Below are positions 33,603-41,418 of a stretch of DNA of 64,000 bases, piece after piece (within the stretch, counting starts at the first letter, position 1; every line of letters starts with the position of its first letter). The translations under genes and the position numbers were made by a program. Origin of the DNA: Actinomadura nitritigenes (GTDB taxonomy: Bacteria > Actinomycetota > Actinomycetes > Streptosporangiales > Streptosporangiaceae); NCBI RefSeq assembly GCF_017573545.1, contig NZ_JAGEOK010000015.1:204104-268103 (forward strand). Direction: 5' to 3'. The notes under the pieces are model-generated. The model made no database searches. It was given only the letters and a program-made list of their open reading frames with translations, and had not been told where the DNA came from.

Positions 33603-35039
33603 ATGCATGCCCAGAACCCGCCCGCGCACGAACGCCCGGCCGGCCGCCCGACCAGTCCCTCCAGCCCCAGTCCCTCCGGCCCCCGTGTCTCCTCAGGCGC
33701 CTCCGTCCCGTCCACGGCGTCCGGCCCGGCCCGGCCCGTGTCGTTCGCGCCGCGCGCCGTCCCGCTGTCGCCGACGCTCGCGGTGAACGAGGCGCTCGCG
33801 CGCAAGCGCCGCGAAGGGGTGCGGGTGCTGCCGCTCGGTTTCGGCGAGGCCGGCATACCGATCCATCCCGCGCTGACCCGCGAGCTCGCCTCCGCCTCCG
33901 GCCGCGGCGGCTACGGTCCGGTGGCCGGGTCGGCCGCCCTCCGTGCGGCGGCGGCGGGGTACTGGGCGCGGCGCGGACTGCCGACCGATCCGTCCACCGT
34001 CGTGTGCGGCCCCGGCAGCAAGCCGCTGCTGTTCGCGTTGCTGATGGCGATCGGCGGGGACGTGGTGGTGGCCGCGCCGAGCTGGGTGAGCTACGCGGCG
34101 CAGGCGCCGCTGGCCGGGGTGCGGCCGATCCGGGTGGCGACCCCGCCGGGCGAGGGCGGGGTGCCGAGTCCGGCGCTGCTCGCCGACGCGGTGGTGCGCG
34201 CGCGGGCCGCCGGGCGCACGGTCCGGGCGGTGATCGTCACGCTGCCGGACAACCCGACCGGCACGCTCGCCTCCGAGGAGACCGTCCGCCGGCTCTGCGC
34301 GGCGGCGCGCGACCTCGACCTCGTGATCGTCTCCGACGAGATCTACCGCGACCTGGTGCACGACCGCGGCCGCGCGGTGCCGAGCCCCGCCCGGTACGCG
34401 CCGGAGCGGACCGTGGTGACGACCGCGCTGAGCAAGAGCCTGGCGGCCGGCGGCTGGCGGCTCGGGGTGGCGCGGCTGCCGGAGGGCCCGTTCGGCGCCG
34501 CGCTGCGCGCCGCCGTGCTCGGGATCGCCAGCGAGGTCTGGTCCAGCGCGCCGGCCCCGGTGCAGCACGCCGCCGCGTACGCGTTCGCCGAGCCGCCGGA
34601 GCTGGTCGAGCACGTCGACCGCAGCCGGCGGCTGCACGCGGCGGTCTGCCGGGCGGTCGCGGGCCGGTTCGCCGCGGCGGGCGCCCGGGTGCCGGCCCCG
34701 CAGGGCGCGTTCTACGTCTACCCCGACCTCGGCCCGCTCCGGGACGCGCTGCGCCGCGGGCACGGGGTGAACACGTCCGTGGAGCTGTCCGAACTGCTCC
34801 TGGAGCGCTACGGGGTGGGGGTGCTGCCCGGCAGTTCGTTCGGCGAGCCGCCCGTGGCGCTGCGCCTGCGGGTCGCGCCGAGCCTGCTGTACGGGGAGAC
34901 CGACGAGCAGCGGCTCGCCGCGCTCGCCTCCCCCGATCCGGCGTCGCTGCCCTGGATCGCGGGCGGCCTGGACCGCCTTTCCGAGGTGCTCGCCGATCTG
35001 CGGGAGAGCGCGCGGGCCGGGCAGGCGGCGCTCGCCTGA
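33603..35039 (+). CDS. PLP-dependent class I/II aminotransferase
   Basis: The 478-residue protein is a fold-type I aminotransferase: substrate loop PLGFGEAG, cofactor-phosphate segment PGSKPLL, NPTGT, cofactor Asp in VSDEIYRDL and the Schiff-base Lys278 in LSKSLAAGGWRLG. The first 50 residues are proline/serine-rich and probably disordered, which is unusual for this family; a later start is possible but GGAG precedes this ATG. Likely controlled by the divergent LysR regulator. The amino donor is not deducible. A very long hairpin follows. Confidence 0.9.
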   Translation: MHAQNPPAHERPAGRPTSPSSPSPSGPRVSSGASVPSTASGPARPVSFAPRAVPLSPTLAVNEALARKRREGVRVLPLGFGEAGIPIHPALTRELASASGRGGYGPVAGSAALRAAAAGYWARRGLPTDPSTVVCGPGSKPLLFALLMAIGGDVVVAAPSWVSYAAQAPLAGVRPIRVATPPGEGGVPSPALLADAVVRARAAGRTVRAVIVTLPDNPTGTLASEETVRRLCAAARDLDLVIVSDEIYRDLVHDRGRAVPSPARYAPERTVVTTALSKSLAAGGWRLGVARLPEGPFGAALRAAVLGIASEVWSSAPAPVQHAAAYAFAEPPELVEHVDRSRRLHAAVCRAVAGRFAAAGARVPAPQGAFYVYPDLGPLRDALRRGHGVNTSVELSELLLERYGVGVLPGSSFGEPPVALRLRVAPSLLYGETDEQRLAALASPDPASLPWIAGGLDRLSEVLADLRESARAGQAALA

Positions 35040-35108
35040 CACGGTCCGCGTCCGCCTCGCGGAAGGGACGCGGACACAAAGGAAGAGTGCGGCGCGGGAA
35101 CGTCGCGT

Positions 35109-35158
35109 GAACGCGGCGGGCGGGATGGCCAGGCTCGGCCATCCCGCCCGCCGCGTTC
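35109..35158. terminator. bidirectional terminator with 22-bp perfect stem
   Basis: Arms 35109-35130 and 35137-35158 are perfect complements (starting GAACGCGGCGGGCGGG) with the loop AGGCTC. It ends the aminotransferase transcript on the plus strand and the tRNA unit on the minus strand, 8 nt beyond the encoded CCA of the tRNA-Ser gene. Confidence 0.9.
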
Positions 35159-35166
35159 CCCCCGAA

Positions 35167-35254
35167 TGGCGGAGGGTAAGGGAGTCGAACCCCTTCGAGT
35201 TTCACCTCGACGTCAGTTTTCGAAACTGCTGCCTTACCGTTCGGCCAACCCTCC
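35167..35254 (-). tRNA. tRNA-Ser(CGA), encoded CCA
   Basis: The gene has a 7-bp acceptor stem (GGAGGGT/ACCCTCC), discriminator G73 and an encoded CCA at 35169-35167. The anticodon loop TTCGAAA gives anticodon CGA for UCG codons. The long variable arm (TCGAG-GTGAAA-CTCGA) is the seryl hallmark. The anticodon stem has a G27-A43 mismatch and the D stem has only three pairs. T-loop TTCGACT is normal. It is the last gene of a three-tRNA unit. Confidence 0.85.
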
Positions 35255-35295
35255 TCGCACGGGCGGGGGAGCGCCCGGCGGCGGCCGTGACCGCG

Positions 35296-35366
35296 TGGAC
35301 CGGCAGGGAGTCGAACCCTGGTCACTTCCTTGCAAGAGAAGTGTGCTTCCGTTGCACCACAGGCCC
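35296..35366 (-). tRNA. tRNA-Ala(UGC), minimal 71-nt form
   Basis: The cloverleaf has GGGCCTG/CCGGTCC acceptor arms with the alanine identity pair G3-U70 and A73, but U6-C67 is a mismatch. The D loop is minimal (7 nt, AACGGAA), the anticodon loop CTTGCAA gives UGC, U31-G39 is a wobble pair, and the variable loop has 4 nt. CCA is not encoded. The compact D arm (GTGC-N7-GCAC) resembles tRNAs of actinophage and mobile tRNA arrays rather than the usual chromosomal alanine tRNA. Confidence 0.8.
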
Positions 35367-35381
35367 ATCGAGCGTGCTCAG

Positions 35382-35453
35382 CAGGGGCGGTAGGAGTCGA
35401 ACCCACTTTCCGCCGGTTTTGGGGACCGGCCGCCTATCCGGTGGCTCACCCCT
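35382..35453 (-). tRNA. tRNA-Trp(CCA)-like, with C33 and A8
   Basis: The acceptor stem AGGGGTG/CGCCCCT with A1-U72 and G73 is that of bacterial tRNA-Trp, and the anticodon arm CCGGT-CCCCAAA-ACCGG gives anticodon CCA. However position 33 is C instead of the nearly universal U, position 8 is A instead of U, and the D arm (GCC-N8-GGC) is shifted so that one base joins it to the acceptor. Total 72 nt, no encoded CCA. It may be a decayed gene or a specialised tRNA. Confidence 0.65.
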
Positions 35454-35477
35454 TCGCACTTCCGTCCGACATGTTCG

Positions 35478-35506
35478 ATCATGCGCCTTTTCGCGTCCGC
35501 GGGCAA
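35478..35506 (-). promoter_or_regulatory. promoter of the tRNA unit, TTGCCC-N17-CATGAT
   Basis: On the minus strand TTGCCC (35506-35501) and CATGAT (35483-35478) are separated by exactly 17 bp and lie 24 bp upstream of the tRNA-Trp 5' end, the geometry of a sigma-70-type promoter. With the 22-bp terminator beyond tRNA-Ser it frames the three tRNAs as one transcript. Confidence 0.45.
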
Positions 35507-35777
35507 AGCATTTATCGGCGAACGGCGCCCGGCCGGCGGTGCCGCGCCCGGGCGCGGTAAGTGGCGGTCCGGGCACGGAGAGGAACGATCAATATGCGCC
35601 CGTACGGCACGTATAAGCGTGGTGTAAGGTCCAACGACGCACGGGGCGAACACCGCGAACCCGCCCGCTGGCAGGGACGGCAGGCCGAGGACTTCCTGCA
35701 GGGCGCACCCGTGGTGAAACCCATGAGAAGCGTGACATCACGTTATGTGATGAAAGAAGAAGGCGAGGGGGCCCGCC
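35507..35777. other. intergenic region with palindrome CATCACGTTATGTGATG
   Basis: No credible gene is seen. A weakly coding frame from ATG 35594 has mixed third positions and runs into the next gene in another frame, so I do not call it. A 17-bp dyad, CATCAC-GTTAT-GTGATG (35736-35752), stands 25 bp before the next start codon and looks like an operator for that gene. Confidence 0.5.
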
Positions 35778-36350
35778 ATGAGGCACGCACGGGACGGGGC
35801 TGCCGCCGCGATGAGCGCGGCCTCGAGGATTCTCGTCGCCCGGGGCAAGAACGAGCCCCAGGAGATGGAGAACCCCGACGTCGCCTGGGGGCAGCGCGCG
35901 CGTGACGGCGTGTGGGTGCCGACCAAGGACGGGCAGCGCATCCACCTCGGCATCGACGTGGCGGCGGCCGACACGGTCGCCCATGTGCTGCGGCCCAGCC
36001 TGCGGGTGTTCGTCGGCGTGGACGTCGACACCGACATCGTGGCGCAGACGACCGACAACGGCGTGCGGCTGCTCACGGTCATCCACGGCCCCGACGCCCC
36101 CTCGGAGTTCCGCTTCCCGGTGTCGCTCGCCGACGGCCTGGCGCTGGAGGCGATGCCGTCCGGCGGCTATGACGTCGTCCACCTGCGTTACGGCGCGACC
36201 GTGGGGCGGCTCTACAACCCGTGGGCCAGCGACTCGATGTTCCGCCAGGTGAAGGCGGACTACACGCTGGAGGGGTCGGCCGTCACCATGCGCGTGCAGC
36301 ACTCGGACGCCTACTACCCGGTCGTGGCGGACCCCCACTACGCCCGCTGA
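35778..36350 (+). CDS. hypothetical protein with YPVVADP-type domain
   Basis: The 190-residue protein has no signal peptide. Its beta-rich core (residues about 40 to 190) resembles a domain often seen in actinobacterial secreted proteins that ends in YPVVADP; here the end reads AYYPVVADPHYAR. The family function is unknown. GAGGGGG precedes the ATG. It is convergent with the antiporter gene (14 bp) and has a perfect operator-like palindrome in its leader. The missing export signal is odd for the family and may mean an internal, truncated version. Confidence 0.75.
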   Translation: MRHARDGAAAAMSAASRILVARGKNEPQEMENPDVAWGQRARDGVWVPTKDGQRIHLGIDVAAADTVAHVLRPSLRVFVGVDVDTDIVAQTTDNGVRLLTVIHGPDAPSEFRFPVSLADGLALEAMPSGGYDVVHLRYGATVGRLYNPWASDSMFRQVKADYTLEGSAVTMRVQHSDAYYPVVADPHYAR

Positions 36351-36364
36351 GGCCGTGAGGCCCC

Positions 36365-37942
36365 CTAGGAGCGGCTGCGGCGGATGACGACGGGGTCCTC
36401 GAAGTCGAGCTCGCGGCTGATCTGGCGGAGCGTGCCGGCGCCGATCCTGCCCTTGCGGTAGAGCGCGGTCAGCTTCGCGCGCTGCGCCCTGACCAGCTCG
36501 GCGCGCACCCTGCGGCTGTTGGGCGGCGGCGCCTCGGTGCCGGCCTCCTCCTCGTCCATGAGGTAGCGGACGCGCTCCAGCCGCAGCTCCAGCATCTGCC
36601 GGAACGCCTCGGCGGTCTGGTCGTCGACCTGCTCGTCATCGGCGAGCTCGTCCAGCTTGGTCAGGGCGGCCTGCAGCCCGGCCCGGCGGGCCGTCATCAC
36701 CTCCAGCCGGCGCTTGTCGGACTCGATCAGCCCGAGGCCGCGCAGCAGCGGCGGCAGCAGGGGCGCCTGCCCGACCAGGGTGATCAGCACGACGAGGGCG
36801 GTGAGCAGCACCAGCACGCCCCGGTCGGGGCCGACCGCGGCCGGCAGCGACAGCGCGATCGCCAGCGAGATCGCCCCGCGCATCCCGCCGAGGCCGATCA
36901 CCAGCCGCTGCCGCCACCCGAGGCCCTCCTGGCTCCGCCGGCCGCCCGGCAGCAGCCCGGCGAGCGGGCCGTTGCCGAGCTCCCAGGCGAGCCGTACGCC
37001 GATGACGACGGCCGACACCGCGAGGGTGGTCAGCAGCACCTCGTGCCAGGTGTGCCCGCCCGGCTGCCGGATGATCTCCCGGATCTCCAGGCCGAGCAGG
37101 ACGAACAGCGCCGACTCCAGCAGGAACGTCAGGATCCGCCAGAACGTGTCGCCGGCGAGCCGGGACGCGGGCTGCAGCACGCCCTCTCCGTGGGTGCCGA
37201 TGGAGAAGCCCGCCACGACCGTCGCCAGCACCCCGGACGCGCCGAAGTTCTCCGCCGGGACGAACGCCGCGTACGGGGTGACCAGCGACACGATCACCTG
37301 GCTGATGGGGTCCTGGATGCGGCGCCGGATCCGGCGGATCACCACGCCCAGCACCAGCCCGTAGGCGACGCCGCCGAGCACCACCTGGACGAGCCGGACG
37401 GCGCCGTGCGCGGGCGCGAACCCGACGCCGATCGCCTCGATGGCGAGCCCGAAGATCGTCAGGGCGACGCCGTCGTTGATCAGGCTCTCGCCCTCCAGGA
37501 TGGTGACGAGCCGGGCGGGCGCGCCGAGCCGCTGCAGCACCGCCGTCGCGGCGACCGCGTCGGTGGGGGCGACCGCGGCGCCGAACGCCAGCGCGGCGGC
37601 CCAGCCGAGGCCGGGCAGGAGCGCGTGCACGGTGGCGGCGACGGCCCCGGTGGTGACGGTGGTCAGCCCGAACGCCAGCGTGACGATCGGCACGGCGTCG
37701 GCGCGGGCCTCGCGCGGGGCGGTGAAGAACGCGGCGTGGTACACGAGCGGCGGCAGGAAGCCCATCAGCACCAGGTCGGGCGGGGCGACGACGGCGGGCA
37801 GCCCCGGCACGAACCCGGCCCCCATCCCGAGCAGCACGAGGAGGATGGCGTCCGGCAGGCGCAGCCGCCCGGACAGCGCCCGGGCCGCCAGCACCACGAC
37901 GGCGACGACCAGGAAGACGATGAACAGCCGGTCCCCCTCCAC
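36365..37942 (-). CDS. CPA1 Na+/H+ antiporter (copy A)
   Basis: The 525-residue protein has 12 to 13 membrane helices and the CPA1 signatures FGAAVAPTDAVAA and LEGESLINDGVAL, where the acidic residues bind the transported cation, plus a hydrophilic C-terminal tail of about 120 residues. I start at GTG 37942 after GGAGAGGA; the frame extends 24 codons further with a low-complexity sequence that lacks a ribosome site. A paralogue with a similar tail is at 44038-45630. Confidence 0.92.
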   Translation of the reverse strand: MEGDRLFIVFLVVAVVVLAARALSGRLRLPDAILLVLLGMGAGFVPGLPAVVAPPDLVLMGFLPPLVYHAAFFTAPREARADAVPIVTLAFGLTTVTTGAVAATVHALLPGLGWAAALAFGAAVAPTDAVAATAVLQRLGAPARLVTILEGESLINDGVALTIFGLAIEAIGVGFAPAHGAVRLVQVVLGGVAYGLVLGVVIRRIRRRIQDPISQVIVSLVTPYAAFVPAENFGASGVLATVVAGFSIGTHGEGVLQPASRLAGDTFWRILTFLLESALFVLLGLEIREIIRQPGGHTWHEVLLTTLAVSAVVIGVRLAWELGNGPLAGLLPGGRRSQEGLGWRQRLVIGLGGMRGAISLAIALSLPAAVGPDRGVLVLLTALVVLITLVGQAPLLPPLLRGLGLIESDKRRLEVMTARRAGLQAALTKLDELADDEQVDDQTAEAFRQMLELRLERVRYLMDEEEAGTEAPPPNSRRVRAELVRAQRAKLTALYRKGRIGAGTLRQISRELDFEDPVVIRRSRS

Positions 37943-38172
37943 GCCGTGATCCTCTCCGGATCGCGGCGCGGTACGCGCCGCGGCGGGACCGCGTCCGGCG
38001 CCGGGGCCCGACATGGAACGTTCCCGCAGGCAGTGGGGCCGGAACCGGCGGCGCCGTGCCGGCAGGGTCGGCGTAAACGGAGGCGTCGGGCGTCATATGG
38101 TGGGGGCCGGGCCGCGTTCCGGCCCCGGCGGCGCTGCCGGGCGCACGACCGTCCTGCCCTCGTCGGGGCGGT

Positions 38173-38190
38173 CTGGGGGTCGCCCCCCAG
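38173..38190 (+). promoter_or_regulatory. leader hairpin CTGGGGG-N4-CCCCCAG
   Basis: A 7-bp stem with a 4-nt loop lies 38 bp before the CGNR gene start and would form in its mRNA leader. It could be an attenuator or the end of an upstream transcript; the sequence alone does not decide. Confidence 0.35.
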
Positions 38191-38228
38191 GAGCAGTACG
38201 ACCCCGGTCCCCCGAGACTGGAGCCACA

Positions 38229-38786
38229 GTGATCTTCACTCATGACACCGAGCACGCCCTCGCCGTCGTCGTCGACCTGATCAACACCGGCGCCGCCGCG
38301 TCCGGCACCGAGGAGCTCGGCGGGCTGCCGGGGCTGCGCGCGTTCGTCGGGCGCAGCGCCTTCAGCGACGTCGGCGAGCTGGCCGAGGCGGACCTGGCCC
38401 GGGTGCTGGAGCTGCGCGACCGGTTCCACGCGGTGTTCCAGACCGGCGACGTGCCCACCGCGGTCCGGCTGATCAACGAGATCGTCGGCGAGGTCCGCAC
38501 CACGCCGCACCTCACCGACCACGACGGCTACGACTGGCACGTGCACTTCTTCGCGCCGGGCGCGCCGGTGGGCGAGCACCTGGCGGCCGACTGCGGGATG
38601 GCGCTGGCGTACGTGGTGGCGGCCGGCGAGCTGGACCGGCTGCGCACCTGCGAGGCCCCCGACTGCTCGCGCGTGCTGGTGGACCTGTCGCGCAACCGCT
38701 GCCGCCGCTACTGCGACAGCCGGACGTGCGGCAACCGCATGCACGTCGCCGCCTACCGGGCCCGCCAGCGCGAAGCGGCGCTGTGA
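38229..38786 (+). CDS. CGNR zinc finger regulator
   Basis: The 185-residue protein has an ABATE-type N-terminal domain (starting FTHDTEHALAVVVDLINT) and a C-terminal CGNR zinc finger with four cysteines: CEAPDCSRVLVD, then RRYCDSRTCGNRMHVAAYR. Members are thought to bind DNA as stress- or metabolite-responsive regulators. GTG 38229 follows GGAG by 7 nt. It stands alone between the divergent antiporter and the convergent dihydropteroate synthase gene. Confidence 0.9.
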   Translation: MIFTHDTEHALAVVVDLINTGAAASGTEELGGLPGLRAFVGRSAFSDVGELAEADLARVLELRDRFHAVFQTGDVPTAVRLINEIVGEVRTTPHLTDHDGYDWHVHFFAPGAPVGEHLAADCGMALAYVVAAGELDRLRTCEAPDCSRVLVDLSRNRCRRYCDSRTCGNRMHVAAYRARQREAAL

Positions 38787-38871
38787 TCTCGCAATCCCGG
38801 CCCAGCAGGCTCGCCTGGCGGCTCGCCCGCTGACCGTGCTTGGGCGAGCGCGACCTCGCTTCGCGAGCTTC

Positions 38872-38907
38872 CCGGTGGGGGCTCGCCTTCGGCTTCGCCC
38901 CCACCGG
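38872..38907. terminator. convergent terminator CCGGTGGGGGC/GCCCCCACCGG
   Basis: An 11-bp stem with a 14-nt loop lies between the CGNR gene and the end of the dihydropteroate synthase gene. The rest of this 187-bp gap contains smaller GAGCGCG/CGCTTCGCGAGC stem-loops. Confidence 0.7.
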
Positions 38908-38973
38908 TCAGATAGCGCGCTCGCGCGGTGGCCGGGACCGTCGCGCTCACGCGGAAACCGTTCGTCCGGTCGC

Positions 38974-39816
38974 CTACTCGGGGGCGACGGCGGCCACGGC
39001 GTCCAGGGCTCGGCGGGCGGCGGCCACGTCGTGGACGCGGAAGACGCGGGCCCCCAGCAGCGCCGAGACGCCGAGCACGGCCATGGTGCCGACGCCGCGC
39101 TTGTCGACGGGACGGCCGAGGGCCTCCCCGATGAAGTCCTTGTTGGACACCGCGACCAGTACCGGCCAGCCGGTCGCGGTCAGTTCCCCGAGCCGCCGGG
39201 TGATCTCCAGCGAGTGCCGGGTGTTCTTGCCGAAGTCGTGCGCGGGGTCGATGAGGATCGCCTCCCGCGCCACCCCGAGCGCGACCGCCCGCTCGGCCTC
39301 GGCGGTGACGTGCCCGATCACGTCCGCGACCACGTCGTCGTACCCGATCCGGTGCGGCCGGGTGCGCGGGTCGAGACCGCCGGCGTGCGCGCAGACCAGC
39401 CCGACGCCGTGCGCGGCGGCGACCTCCGCCAGCGCCGGGTCCGGACCGCCCCAGGTGTCGTTCAGCAGGTCGGCGCCCGCCTCGGCGACGGCCGCGCCGA
39501 CCTCCGCCCGCCAGGTGTCGACGCTGATCACCACGCCAGGGTGCCGGTCCCGGACGGCGGCGACCAGGTCCACCACCCGGCGCAGCTCCTCGGCGACCCC
39601 GACGTCCTCGCCGGGGCCGGCCTTGACGCCGCCGATGTCGATGATGTCGGCGCCGTCCGCGACGGCGCGGTCCACCGCCTCCAGCGCGGCCCCGAAGCCG
39701 TAGGTGGCGCCCTTGTCGAAGAACGAGTCGGGCGTCCGGTTCACCACGGCCATGATCGCGTGGCGGCCGAGGTCGCGCCCGTTCAGCCGCAGCGGCGCGG
39801 CGTCCGGAGAGGTCAT
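38974..39816 (-). CDS. folP: dihydropteroate synthase (FolP2-like)
   Basis: The 280-residue TIM-barrel protein shows MAVVNRTPDSFFDKG, IIDIGG, SVDTWR, NDTWGG, DPAHDFGKN and a C-terminal RVHDV, all in family order. Deviations such as VKAGPGE in place of the usual STRPG are those of the second actinobacterial copy (FolP2 type), whose activity as a true dihydropteroate synthase is doubtful. It stands alone, away from other folate genes. ATG 39816 is chosen because the frame upstream is low-complexity. Confidence 0.88.
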   Translation of the reverse strand: MTSPDAAPLRLNGRDLGRHAIMAVVNRTPDSFFDKGATYGFGAALEAVDRAVADGADIIDIGGVKAGPGEDVGVAEELRRVVDLVAAVRDRHPGVVISVDTWRAEVGAAVAEAGADLLNDTWGGPDPALAEVAAAHGVGLVCAHAGGLDPRTRPHRIGYDDVVADVIGHVTAEAERAVALGVAREAILIDPAHDFGKNTRHSLEITRRLGELTATGWPVLVAVSNKDFIGEALGRPVDKRGVGTMAVLGVSALLGARVFRVHDVAAARRALDAVAAVAPE

Positions 39817-40038
39817 GATGCCCACCACCGTGGCACACGCGGGGGCCCGCACGCCACGCGCCGCGGCGCCCGGCGGGGCCGCCCCGGCCGGCCGGCCGGG
39901 GCCGGGACACCGAACCTGAAGCAAATTCGGTTCAAACGGCGCCCTCCCTCGTCAGCATCCCCGCCGGGTCGCTAACCTCATATTTCACGCTCGCCCGGGT
40001 TCGCCCCGCGGTGGGTCCCGCGTCGCACCGATCAGCCC

Positions 40039-41085
40039 ATGGAGGATCCGCTGTCCAGGCGAGCACTCATCACCGGCATCACCGGACAGGACGGCTCGTA
40101 CCTGGCCGAGCATCTGCTTGAGCTGGGGTACGAGGTGTGGGGCCTGGTCCGGGGGCAGGCGAATCCGCACGTGTCGCGGCTGCGCAAGCACATCGGCGAC
40201 GTCCAGATCACGACGGGCGACCTGCTGGACCAGGGCAGCCTGATCTCCGCGGTCGAGCGGGTCAGGCCCGACGAGGTCTACAACCTCGGCGCGATCTCCT
40301 ACGTCCCGATGTCGTGGCAGCAGGCGGAGCTCACCGCCGAGGTGACCGGCATGGGCGTGCTGCGGATGCTGGAGGCCATCCGGGTGGTGTCGGGCATCAG
40401 CCCGTCCCGCACGCCCGGCAGCGAGCAGATCCGGTTCTACCAGGCGTCGTCCTCGGAGATGTTCGGGATGGTCCGGGAGACCCCGCAGAACGAGAGGACG
40501 CCCTTCCACCCGCGCAGCCCGTACGGCGTCGCGAAGAGCTACGGGCACTACATCACGCAGAACTACCGCGAGTCGTACGGGATGTTCGCGGTCAGCGGCA
40601 TCCTGTTCAACCACGAGTCGCCGCGCCGCGGCGCCGAGTTCGTCACGCGGAAGGTGTCGCTCGGCGCCGCCCGCATCAAGCTGGGCCTCGCGAAGGAGCT
40701 GCGGCTCGGCAACCTCGACGCCCGCCGCGACTGGGGCTACGCCGGCGACTACGCGCGCGCGATGCGGATGATGCTCGCCCAGGACTCCCCCGAGGACTAC
40801 GTGATCGGGACGGGCCAGACCCAGTCGGTGCGCGAGCTGGTCGAGTTCGCGTTCCGCACCGCCGGGCTGAACTGGGAGGACCACGTCGTCCTGGACGACC
40901 GGTACACCCGTCCGGCGGAGGTCGACCTGCTGTGCGCCGACCCGAAGCGGGCCCGCGAGCAGCTCGGCTGGGAGCCCGAGGTCGACTTCGAGGGCCTGGT
41001 GACCATGATGGTCGAGTCGGACCTGCGGCTGCTCGCCGAGTCCGCCCGTCCCGAGGACGAGCCGTTCAGCCCCGACCACTGGTGA
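40039..41085 (+). CDS. gmd: GDP-mannose 4,6-dehydratase
   Basis: The 348-residue extended SDR enzyme makes GDP-4-keto-6-deoxymannose, the precursor of deoxyhexoses such as fucose or rhamnose in glycans. It has the NAD motif GITGQDGSYLAEHL, the catalytic Ser/Glu in QASSSEMFG and YGVAK, and the characteristic NHESPRRGAEFVTRK. No partner sugar genes are adjacent. The start ATG 40039 is placed by alignment of the MEDPLSRRALITG opening. Confidence 0.95.
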   Translation: MEDPLSRRALITGITGQDGSYLAEHLLELGYEVWGLVRGQANPHVSRLRKHIGDVQITTGDLLDQGSLISAVERVRPDEVYNLGAISYVPMSWQQAELTAEVTGMGVLRMLEAIRVVSGISPSRTPGSEQIRFYQASSSEMFGMVRETPQNERTPFHPRSPYGVAKSYGHYITQNYRESYGMFAVSGILFNHESPRRGAEFVTRKVSLGAARIKLGLAKELRLGNLDARRDWGYAGDYARAMRMMLAQDSPEDYVIGTGQTQSVRELVEFAFRTAGLNWEDHVVLDDRYTRPAEVDLLCADPKRAREQLGWEPEVDFEGLVTMMVESDLRLLAESARPEDEPFSPDHW

Positions 41086-41117
41086 TCCGTTGACGGCGGG
41101 CGTGGCACGATGCCCGT

Positions 41118-41381
41118 ATGGCCACTTGTGAGCACGTGCAGTCCATTCCGCTCGAGGACCCGGCGCCGAACACGCCGCAGGGCTGCCAGGAATGCCTGGA
41201 ACAGGGCACCCGGTGGGTGCACCTGCGGCTCTGCCTGAGCTGCGGGCACGTCGGCTGCTGCGACTCCTCCCCCATGCGGCACGCCACGGCGCACTACCAG
41301 AAGGAGGGGCACCCGATCGTCCGCTCGTTCGAGCCCGGCGAGGACTGGCGCTGGTGCTTCGCCGACGAACTGATCGTGTGA
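41118..41381 (+). CDS. UBP-type zinc finger protein
   Basis: This 87-residue protein is a free-standing UBP zinc finger: CEH near residue 4, CQEC, CLSCGHVGCC and a string of histidines (RHATAHYQKEGH) place the zinc ligands. In eukaryotes the domain reads ubiquitin C-termini; its bacterial role is unknown. The ATG lies 6 nt after CACGAT (41106-41111), so it is probably leaderless. It follows gmd by 32 bp and precedes an MFS exporter. Confidence 0.92.
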   Translation: MATCEHVQSIPLEDPAPNTPQGCQECLEQGTRWVHLRLCLSCGHVGCCDSSPMRHATAHYQKEGHPIVRSFEPGEDWRWCFADELIV

Positions 41382-41418
41382 TGTCGCGCGGGAGGGCGTC
41401 CTGCGGCGGGAGGCGCTG

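Noticed and set aside
35322..35653. Open frames across the tRNA cluster on both strands
   Set aside because: They coincide with folded tRNA genes and change frame at tRNA boundaries.
35594..35905. Possible small gene MRPYGTYKRG upstream of the hypothetical gene
   Set aside because: Third positions are mixed, it overlaps the better-supported gene out of frame, and its end is arginine-rich shadow sequence.
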